Assembly (NCBI RefSeq): GCF_035916755.1
Contig: NZ_JAYWIX010000004.1
Span: forward strand, 196,096 to 260,095
Length of the DNA: 64,000 nucleotides
Source: Rothia sp035916755
Lineage (GTDB): Bacteria; Actinomycetota; Actinomycetes; Actinomycetales; Micrococcaceae
Direction: 5' to 3'
The notes beneath the pieces were generated by a model, which was given only the letters and a program-made list of their open reading frames with translations, did no database searches and was not told where the DNA came from. Position numbers and translations under genes: made by a program. Numbering within the stretch: position 1 is the stretch's first letter; every line of letters starts with the position of its first letter. Positions 8,876 to 15,613 of the stretch are shown here, in pieces.

Positions 8876-10689
8876 GCCCCCGCATGCGTAAAGTTCTCGT
8901 TGCTAACCGTGGCGAAATTGCCGTCCGTATTATTGGCGCCTGCGCCGCCCAGGGGATCGCGTCGGTGGCGGTCTACGCCGATTCTGACGCCGAGGCCCTG
9001 CACACCGCCCTGGCCGATGAGGCCTACGCCCTGGAGGGCACCGGCCCTGCCGAAACCTACCTGGATATTGAGAAAGTACTGGCCATTGCGGTGGCCTCGG
9101 GGGCTACCGACGTCCACCCCGGCTACGGTTTTTTGGCAGAGAATGCTGATTTTGCCCGGGCCGTGATGGCCGCCGGGCTGACCTGGATCGGCCCTGCCCC
9201 CGAGACCATTGAAGCCCTGGGCGACAAAGTCAAGGCCCGTGAGCTGGCCCAGTCGGTGGGTGCCCCGCTGGCGCCCGGGTCGGACGGTCCCGTAGCCTCC
9301 CCCGAGGAGGCTCGCGCCTTTGCCCAGGAGCACGGCCTGCCCTCTATTATCAAGGCCGCCCACGGCGGCGGCGGGCGCGGTATGCGCATCGTGCGGGAGC
9401 TGGGCGAGGTTGAGGACGCCTTCGTCTCGGCTTCGCGCGAGGCGGTAGCTGCTTTCGGTAACGGGGAGTGCTTCATTGAGCGCTTCCTAGAGAAGCCCCG
9501 CCATGTGGAGGCCCAGGTGGCTGCGGATTCCCACGGGAATGTGGTGGTGGTTGGCACCCGTGACTGCTCCCTGCAGCGTCGTAACCAGAAGCTGGTGGAG
9601 GAGGCCCCTGCCCCCTTCCTGACCGCTGATCAGCGGGAGCAGATTGAGAGGTCGTCCGCTGAGATTTTCCGGGCCGCCGGGTATGTGGGTGTGGGTACCG
9701 CCGAGTTCATGGTGGCCCTCGACGATACCATTTCCTTCCTAGAAGTCAATACCCGCATTCAGGTAGAGCACCCGGTCACCGAGGAGGTCACCGGCGTTGA
9801 CCTGGTGGCCCTGCAGCTCGACATTGCGGCGGGCAAGCCCCTGCCCTTTACCGAGACTCCTGAGCCTGTTGGTCATGCCTTTGAGTTCCGTATCAATGCC
9901 GAGGACCCGGCCCGGGGCTTCCTGCCTGCTGCCGGCCGCATTGAGTCCATCACTGTACCCTCTGGCCCCGGGATTCGCTGGGATGCCGGGGTGCGCCCCG
10001 GTTCGGTGGTCAGCGGCGAGTTCGATTCCATGCTGGCCAAGCTGATTGTCACCGGCCCCACCCGCGAGGTAGCCCTGCACCGGGCCCGCTTCGCCCTGGC
10101 CCAGATGGACATCGACGGGGTGGCGACCGTGCTGCCCTTTGACCGGCAGGTGCTTGAGGTCCCGGCCTTTACCGCCGAGAGCAGCGACTTTGGGGTTTAT
10201 ACCACCTGGATTGAGGATGTCTTCCTCCCCTCCCTCGCTCAGGGTGAGGACGCCCCCGCCGAGCTTTCTGGCACCGGGGCTGGGAGCGGGGTGCAGGCGT
10301 CCTACCGTCAACCCCTACTGCCGGTGGGTGCCAGTGTATTCCCGGGCACCGGCGTCACCCGCTTCACCCTGGAAATTGATGGCACCCCGCATCGGGTGGG
10401 TCTGCCCGATTCGGTGTTTGCTTCATTGGGTTCCGGTGCGGACGCCGCCACCCCCGCCAGCAGGCAGGGGCAGGCAGGTACCGGGCAGGTGCTGGCACCC
10501 ATGGGTGGGGCCCTGCTTAAGTACACCGTTGCCGTGGGCGATGAGGTAGCCGCCGGGGATCAGGTGGCTCTGCTAGAAGCTATGAAGACCGAGGTACCGG
10601 TTCATACTGACTCCACTGGCACAGTCTCTGCCCTGCTGGTGGAGCCGGGTGAGCGGGTGACTGCTGGGCAGTTGCTGGTAGCTTTCTAA
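8872..10689 (+). CDS. biotin carboxylase/BCCP fusion (acyl-CoA or other carboxylase alpha subunit)
   Basis: The 605-residue protein has an N-terminal biotin carboxylase part (KVLVANRGEIAVRI), the ATP-grasp glycine loop GGGGRGM near residue 165, the EVNTRIQVEHPVTEE active-site stretch near 285, and a C-terminal biotinyl domain with EAMKTE in which Lys572 is the predicted biotin site. A GTG overlaps the pxpBC stop by four bases; ATG 8884 is an alternative start. No carboxyltransferase gene is nearby. Acetyl/propionyl-CoA carboxylase alpha chains often sit beside LamB/YcsF genes, so a role in that locus is likely but its acceptor is unknown. Confidence 0.88.
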   Translation: MSPRMRKVLVANRGEIAVRIIGACAAQGIASVAVYADSDAEALHTALADEAYALEGTGPAETYLDIEKVLAIAVASGATDVHPGYGFLAENADFARAVMAAGLTWIGPAPETIEALGDKVKARELAQSVGAPLAPGSDGPVASPEEARAFAQEHGLPSIIKAAHGGGGRGMRIVRELGEVEDAFVSASREAVAAFGNGECFIERFLEKPRHVEAQVAADSHGNVVVVGTRDCSLQRRNQKLVEEAPAPFLTADQREQIERSSAEIFRAAGYVGVGTAEFMVALDDTISFLEVNTRIQVEHPVTEEVTGVDLVALQLDIAAGKPLPFTETPEPVGHAFEFRINAEDPARGFLPAAGRIESITVPSGPGIRWDAGVRPGSVVSGEFDSMLAKLIVTGPTREVALHRARFALAQMDIDGVATVLPFDRQVLEVPAFTAESSDFGVYTTWIEDVFLPSLAQGEDAPAELSGTGAGSGVQASYRQPLLPVGASVFPGTGVTRFTLEIDGTPHRVGLPDSVFASLGSGADAATPASRQGQAGTGQVLAPMGGALLKYTVAVGDEVAAGDQVALLEAMKTEVPVHTDSTGTVSALLVEPGERVTAGQLLVAF

Positions 10690-10705
10690 GCCTCCTCCAT
10701 AGTAG

Positions 10706-10903
10706 AACCTGTGCCCGCCCTCGCCCACAACTCCAGAGCTGGCTGTCTGGGGTTATAAAGCTACGGGTAAGGACGATTATCTGGAGTTCATCGAACTACG
10801 CGGTGAGCAGATGATGCGCGATAACAAGGCGCTGAACAATAAGGCGAAAAATGAGATAGCTGCCCCGCTTGATTATGTGGAGCGGAAACGCGCCTCAGCC
10901 TAA
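10706..10903 (+). pseudogene. remnant of an unrecognised coding sequence
   Basis: An open stretch of 65 codons without a start codon of note reads into a protein-like tail (GYKATGKDDYLEFIELRG, later DYVERKRASA) and ends in TAA. It has normal codon composition for its amphipathic, Lys/Glu-rich content, but no upstream gene body, so it looks like the C-terminal end of a decayed gene. I do not recognise the family. It lies at the left edge of the AT-rich island. The rest of the gap 10690-11012 shows nothing else. Confidence 0.3.
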
Positions 10904-11012
10904 ATCTGCAGAACCTCGTAACTAGAAAGCACCCTCCACGCACGGGTAGCCTTCTAGCCACAGCCTACCCCCATTCCTCATTAAAGAATACGAGGGGAGT
11001 AATAAAATAAAA

Positions 11013-12104
11013 CTAGTTAACGACAGAAAGATGCGGCCTCGATTCTTCAATCCCCAAAATGTTTCTAATCACACGAGTTTTCAATTGAAGAACATCAGCT
11101 ATGTCAGAGATAGAATATTCATCCTCGAGAATACTAAACGCCTTTTTCAAAGATCGAGGCCTCTCTCCTTGAAAAAGACTGCTGGGTGGATATGATATCA
11201 TTCCGTCTTTTTTCATAGTATTCACAGACATAAAACCTCTTCTTGTGGACTGCTCAGAGGAAACACCCAATTCCTTAGACCTATACAATATAGCTTCTGC
11301 AGAGACTCCCCACCTCTGAGAAAGCTGAAGAACTTTCTTCATGCTTATACGAGATGGCAGCTCGTGGATTACATGAGATTTGGGCATAAGAAATTCTGCA
11401 GCAAATCTATCTGCTTCATTCTCCTGAATTCTATCACCAGGAATAACCTCTCCATGCATTACGAGATGTCCAATTTCATGGGCAGTTGTAAATCTCTGAA
11501 CATAAACATTGTCGGTCCTTCCCTTGTTAATCGAGATAATCGGCTTCCCTCCCAGCCAAACAGAGAAAGCGCCAATCTTATCCGCTTCTGGGATTTCTAG
11601 AATAGAGACAAAACCCCCATTAGTTTCAAATAAGTTGATTAGATTCTTAACAGGACCAGGCTTCACACCCCAGAAATCTCTTAGTTTTCTTGCAGATTCT
11701 TCAGGTGAGCTACCCTCAACAGGAAACCTGGGTACATTCAATATTGGGAAATCTATCTCAGACTCAAAAAAGTTTATAAGCTCCCTCAGCCATTCAATAT
11801 AGGATTGAGCTTTTTTCCTGTCACGAACAGAAGTGGACCTCAGGCTCCTAAAATGAACACCATTTTCAGAAGACCTGAAAACAGGGCGCCCTAGATAGAA
11901 GTAGTCCCTTTGGACACCTAATGCATGAGAAATATTCAATATATTATCACCTGTTGGAGCAATGATTCCAGATTCAAACTGCGTTATAGCAGATGGACTA
12001 AGAGAAACTTTTTCCGCTAAGTTTTTTTTAGTCATTCCTACAGCATCCCTAGCTTGGGTTAAACGAGCTGGGTCGAACATAAAAGATTGATCATTATTCA
12101 TCAT
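11013..12104 (-). CDS. XRE-family regulator fused to an ImmA/IrrE metallopeptidase domain
   Basis: Residues about 10-70 form a Cro/C1-type helix-turn-helix (LTQARDAVGMTKKNLAEKVSLS). Residues about 165-260 are an ImmA/IrrE (M78) peptidase with the zinc motif HEIGH at 209-213 and the later ENEADRFAAEFLMP stretch. A Lys-rich C-terminal region of about 90 residues follows. Such proteins cleave a repressor or antitoxin in stress or phage responses. The gene overlaps the upstream gene by four bases (ATGA), so the pair is co-translated. It is clearly AT-richer than its surroundings, which points to horizontal transfer. Confidence 0.85.
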   Translation of the reverse strand: MMNNDQSFMFDPARLTQARDAVGMTKKNLAEKVSLSPSAITQFESGIIAPTGDNILNISHALGVQRDYFYLGRPVFRSSENGVHFRSLRSTSVRDRKKAQSYIEWLRELINFFESEIDFPILNVPRFPVEGSSPEESARKLRDFWGVKPGPVKNLINLFETNGGFVSILEIPEADKIGAFSVWLGGKPIISINKGRTDNVYVQRFTTAHEIGHLVMHGEVIPGDRIQENEADRFAAEFLMPKSHVIHELPSRISMKKVLQLSQRWGVSAEAILYRSKELGVSSEQSTRRGFMSVNTMKKDGMISYPPSSLFQGERPRSLKKAFSILEDEYSISDIADVLQLKTRVIRNILGIEESRPHLSVVN

Positions 12105-12793
12105 TCAGCATTCTTTTTATTTTTGGATTTACGCCTAACAGGAACATCGACAGCTTCGGTATCAGCGAATGAAGCATCAGGATCCCAAACAGACTCTCTT
12201 TTGCCATTCTCAATAATTATTTCCCGTTGATTCAACATATAAACAAATTTACCAGAAGACAACAGCTCTGCTTCTCCCCATATAATTTTATGGATTGACT
12301 TTGGGTTGCTGGCGAATGCAACAATTACAACTCGATACTGACTAAAAATCTCATCACTGAAGATAAACTCATCTTCAGAGAGCTCACCTTCAGAGAGCTC
12401 ACCTTCAAAACCTATCGGCAACTGCAATTGTGAAGGCTGACGTTCAGCACTGAAGAGCTTAACTCTCGCATCCGACTTAGCAAACGGCCTATCCCCAGGG
12501 TCCACACCCTGCCTATCCGAGAAACGCCAAGGGAAAATGAGATAAGGACCAATTGCGATTAGAGAATATCCAGCATTAGGTAATCTCACGACCGTCACAT
12601 TGGATCGCCTCTTCGCAACCCCTAAAAACTCCTGAAGAACCTTACTCCATATCTGACCATAAACACGGCCCCCCATCATCCCCGACACCTCTTGCGCTGC
12701 AGACATATCTTCATGGGCACTCTGAATACACGCCGAAAAGTCAGGCTCATACCCCGCCAAGTATTGGTGCCAATCCCCTTTTGAAAGCTCCAT
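12101..12793 (-). CDS. unknown partner of the XRE-ImmA/IrrE protein
   Basis: The start is set at MELSKGDWHQ because AAGGAAG lies five bases before that ATG; a GTG 15 bases upstream is an alternative. The 230-residue soluble protein has no recognised domain. It opens with acidic and aromatic residues, has a beta-rich middle (NVTVVRLPNAGYSLIAIGPY, then YLIFPWRFSD), a tandem GELSE repeat from a duplicated 15-base unit, and a very basic tail (RRKSKNKKNAE). It is the first gene of an AT-rich two-gene unit whose second gene is the metallopeptidase. A toxin, antitoxin or peptidase substrate are all possible. Confidence 0.6.
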   Translation of the reverse strand: MELSKGDWHQYLAGYEPDFSACIQSAHEDMSAAQEVSGMMGGRVYGQIWSKVLQEFLGVAKRRSNVTVVRLPNAGYSLIAIGPYLIFPWRFSDRQGVDPGDRPFAKSDARVKLFSAERQPSQLQLPIGFEGELSEGELSEDEFIFSDEIFSQYRVVIVAFASNPKSIHKIIWGEAELLSSGKFVYMLNQREIIIENGKRESVWDPDASFADTEAVDVPVRRKSKNKKNAE

Positions 12794-12850
12794 ACTTACT
12801 TCCTTCACGTTAAAATATCGACTTCACTTAATTCTGGCACAGAAAAGATG

Positions 12851-12863
12851 CACTTTTCAAGTG
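12851..12863. promoter_or_regulatory. candidate autoregulatory operator of the XRE-ImmA unit
   Basis: CACTTTTCAAGTG is a palindrome (five-base arms, three-base spacer) about 58 bases upstream of the first gene's start, in the presumed promoter. XRE regulators often bind such sites before their own operon. The call is an inference. The remainder of 12864-13116 shows no gene. Confidence 0.35.
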
Positions 12864-13116
12864 TAAAGGCACACCCCCACGGAATAAGGTTGCGCTACTC
12901 GCTCTGAGCCCTCTACCGGAGCATATGCAAAAGCTCGAAGTCATGGCCAAAAGGGCGAGTCTGTCACGGCCTGGCGGCCATTGGTGACCTTCTAGCACTG
13001 CTCCCTTATTCTTACTGTTGCCCAATTATCTGCCCTTGCTCTCAGCCACTGGCTTGAGCTGTGAGGGGCGGGTGCGGGGTCTTTTGGTGGCACCCTAGCG
13101 TCCTAAGATAGAAACC

Positions 13117-13833
13117 ATGAACCCTCTCACCACCACCCTAGAAGCTGTACCCTCCCTGGAGGACTTCCTCACAGACAGACCTGCCCATGCCCAGGCTACA
13201 GAGTGGGTGGCAGATGCCCTGCAGCAGGCTATGGACGCCGGGGCCCTGGTTCCCGGCTCTAAGCTGGCAGAGGAGCACCTAGCGGGCGTGCTAGACGTTT
13301 CCCGTAATACCCTGCGGCAGGCCTTCACCATCCTGGAAGGCCAAAACCTGGTAGAACGCATCCCCAATCGGGGTGTCTTTGTGGTGTCCCCTGCTGGTGA
13401 GCAGATTCGGGAGATGTTTGTGGCGCGGTGGGCTATCCAGTCTGCCGCCATTGATTACACCCCGGCGGGGGCTATTGGGGATGCGCGGGCGGCCTTGGAG
13501 GACGCGCAGGCAGCCGAGGCACGCGGTTCAGTAGCCGGTATGGCGGGGGCTAATCAGGCCTTCCACCGGGCCCTGGTTGCAGCGGCAGGCTCTGAACGGC
13601 TGAACAGGGCAATGGCCAGTGTGCTGGCAGAGATGCGTCTGCTTTTCTTTTCCCAGGTGACGGTGCCGGGTTTTCACGCCCCCTATGTGAAGCGGAATTG
13701 TGAGCTTTTAGAGCTGGTTGAGGCGGGCCAGCGGGAGCAGGCCCAGGCCTTTCTCTGGGCTTATTTGGAGGATTCTCGCGCCTATTTTATGCAGGGTGCA
13801 CAGGGCCAGGCCGGGGGCCAGGTCACCCTTTAG
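13117..13833 (+). CDS. GntR-family regulator, FCD (FadR-like) subfamily
   Basis: The 238-residue protein has a winged helix at about residues 25-90 (ALVPGSKLAEEHLAGVLDVSRNTLRQAFTILEGQNLV, then RIPNRGVFV), followed by an all-helical FCD ligand-binding domain with the NQAFHRALVAAAGSERL and PGFHAPYVKRNCELLELVEAGQ motifs that carry the metal-binding His and acidic residues of this class. It is convergent with the NRAMP-like gene. The two identical AATTGTTGAACAATC sites before pxpBC and the NRAMP-like gene make it the likely 5-oxoproline-locus repressor. The effector is unknown; 5-oxoproline or a related acid would fit. Confidence 0.87.
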   Translation: MNPLTTTLEAVPSLEDFLTDRPAHAQATEWVADALQQAMDAGALVPGSKLAEEHLAGVLDVSRNTLRQAFTILEGQNLVERIPNRGVFVVSPAGEQIREMFVARWAIQSAAIDYTPAGAIGDARAALEDAQAAEARGSVAGMAGANQAFHRALVAAAGSERLNRAMASVLAEMRLLFFSQVTVPGFHAPYVKRNCELLELVEAGQREQAQAFLWAYLEDSRAYFMQGAQGQAGGQVTL

Positions 13834-13849
13834 CGTTCTCTTTAAAGGG

Positions 13850-13880
13850 CCAGGCCCCGGCAGTGTTTGCCGGGGCCTGG
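13850..13880. terminator. bidirectional intrinsic terminator
   Basis: CCAGGCCCCGGCA pairs with TGCCGGGGCCTGG around a five-base loop and is followed by TTCTTTTT on the plus strand. It lies between the convergent GntR and NRAMP-like genes. Confidence 0.85.
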
Positions 13881-13904
13881 TTCTTTTTCCGGGTTGGGGC
13901 CGGT

Positions 13905-15143
13905 TTAGGCACCGGCCCAGAGGGCGGCGATACCGCTGAGGGACTTGTAGCCCAGGTAGATGGTCAGCAGCCAGGAGACCCAGCCAAGAACGATCAGCCA
14001 GACGGGGTAGGCGTAGCCCTTGAGCAGGGTCTTGGCGCGGAAGGTTGCCACAAACAGCAGAACCGCAAAACCTACCGGCAGAATCAGACCGTTGACGGCA
14101 CCTGCCACAATCAGCAGGGTGGCGGGGGCCTTACCCGCGGTGATGAAGACGATGGTTGAGACCACGATGAAGCCAATGGTTAGGGCGTTCTTGACGGTTA
14201 CGGAAGTCTTAGCGGTGGTCAGGAAGGATACCGAGGTAAAGGCCGCGCCGATGACAGACGAGACGGCCGCACCCCAGAGAATCAGACCGAAGAGGCGGGT
14301 TCCGATCTCACCTGCTGCGATGCCGAAGGCCTGACCGGCGATGGACTTGTCGGTATCGAGGGCTACGCCGGTAGCTACCACGCCCAGAATGGCAAGGAAG
14401 AGCAGGAAGCGCATCACGCCGGTGATGATAATGCCGGTAACAGATGAACGGGAGATGTCCTTGACGTACTCGGGACCGTGGATGCCGGCGTCCAGCATGC
14501 GGTGGGCACCGGCGTAGGTGATGTAGCCGCCCACGGTGCCGCCGACCAGGGTGGTGATGACGGTGAAGTTCACTTCACTGGGAATAACGGTGTTCTTGAG
14601 GGCCTCACCGACGGGCGGGTTAGAGACAATCGCGACGTAGAGGGTTGCCAGAATCATGACGGCACCGAGCACCACGACAATGCGGTCCAGGGCGACGCCC
14701 GCTCGCTTGGAAAGGAAAACGCCGATAGCGAGGACGGCGGTGACGATACCGCCGGTGGTGGCGTCCATACCGAGCATGGAGTTGAGCCCCAGACCGCCGC
14801 CTGCGACGTTACCGACGTTGAAAACGAAGCCGCCGAGGGCTACCAGGATAGCGAGGAAGATGCCGAGGCCGGGAAGGACGGAGTTGGCAAGTTCCTGGGC
14901 TTTCATACCGGAGACACCAATGACGCGCCAGACGTTGAGCTGCACGGCAATGTCGATGAGGATCGATACCAGAATCGCGAAGGCAAAAGCCGCGCCCATC
15001 TGGTAGGTGAACTGGCCGGTCTGGGTGATGAAGCCGGGGCCGATGGCGCTGGTGGCCATGAGGAAGAGGGAGCCGAGTAGGGCTGTGCGGCGCCCCTTGG
15101 CGGCCTGGTCTTTGGGGGTGATCAGGGCGTTTGTGTCTGCCAT
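13905..15143 (-). CDS. NRAMP-related transporter (YcsG-like)
   Basis: The start is set at MADTNALITP, with AAGGAG seven bases upstream. The 412-residue protein has about eleven membrane segments and aligns by eye with NRAMP-type transporters, with FNVGNVAGGGLGLNSMLGMD in segment 3. The canonical metal-binding DPGN of segment 1 is replaced by IGPGFIT, so it probably does not move divalent metals. Relatives named YcsG occur in 5-oxoproline operons (ycsF/kipIA) of Bacillus. Here it shares an operator with pxpBC, which supports an organic substrate such as 5-oxoproline. That substrate is inference. Confidence 0.82.
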   Translation of the reverse strand: MADTNALITPKDQAAKGRRTALLGSLFLMATSAIGPGFITQTGQFTYQMGAAFAFAILVSILIDIAVQLNVWRVIGVSGMKAQELANSVLPGLGIFLAILVALGGFVFNVGNVAGGGLGLNSMLGMDATTGGIVTAVLAIGVFLSKRAGVALDRIVVVLGAVMILATLYVAIVSNPPVGEALKNTVIPSEVNFTVITTLVGGTVGGYITYAGAHRMLDAGIHGPEYVKDISRSSVTGIIITGVMRFLLFLAILGVVATGVALDTDKSIAGQAFGIAAGEIGTRLFGLILWGAAVSSVIGAAFTSVSFLTTAKTSVTVKNALTIGFIVVSTIVFITAGKAPATLLIVAGAVNGLILPVGFAVLLFVATFRAKTLLKGYAYPVWLIVLGWVSWLLTIYLGYKSLSGIAALWAGA

Positions 15144-15215
15144 GTCTCTCCTTAGGGGTAGGAGCACGCGACGAGGCCGTCATAGTGCGTGCTAGGTCAT
15201 AGACATAGATTACAC

Positions 15216-15230
15216 AATTGTTGAACAATC
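15216..15230. promoter_or_regulatory. predicted FCD-GntR operator upstream of the NRAMP-like gene
   Basis: AATTGTTGAACAATC is identical over 15 bases to the site at 7034-7048. It lies 73 bases upstream of the transporter start on the coding strand's promoter side. Confidence 0.65.
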
Positions 15231-15541
15231 GCAAGAGAAGCCAGGCTTGGTCTCTGGGCAATACGAGGCCGCCCACCCCGGCGGCCGGCTGATCACTGGG
15301 GTGCACGGAAGGCTGAGTGCTCGGCTGCTGGCTGGGCTCAGGGCTGGGGGTATTCTCAGCTGCAGCCAGGCAATCGTCAATCGCCGCCCCACCTGCAGCA
15401 AAGACCGCGCGCTGGGTCTCGCTGTGGGCTGTGGTGCCGTCGGGCAGCTGGGCGCAGTGAGGGGGCGGACGCGGGTGCTTGGTTCTGCATTGCGGTCTTT
15501 CTAGTGTGTGCGGGGTGGGTGACGAGAAGAGCCCCATGAGT
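15231..15541. other. intergenic stretch without a convincing gene
   Basis: Open frames exist on both strands, including a Ser/Pro/Gln-rich one on the minus strand that runs on out of frame into the transporter gene, but none has a start with a ribosome-binding site or a recognisable domain. The stretch separates the NRAMP-like promoter from the zinc operon's Fur-type box. Confidence 0.4.
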
Positions 15542-15560
15542 TGAGAATGATTATCATTAA
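15542..15560. promoter_or_regulatory. Fur-family (probable Zur) box upstream of the zinc operon
   Basis: TGAGAATGATTATCATTAA contains the 13-bp palindrome AATGATTATCATT. It resembles Zur/Fur boxes and lies about 55 bases before the first gene of an anchored-repeat zinc ABC transporter operon. In Corynebacterium a comparable operon is zinc-repressed through Zur. Zur rather than Fur is inferred from the cargo genes. Confidence 0.65.
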
Positions 15561-15613
15561 CGATATTCTATGTGTCGAGAAAAGCCAAACAACACACAGC
15601 TAGAAAGCACACC

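Noticed and set aside
14809..15537. Minus-strand frame with Ser/Pro/Gln-rich stretch before the NRAMP-like gene
   Set aside because: It runs on into the transporter gene in another frame, and has no start site or known domain; low-complexity composition explains it.
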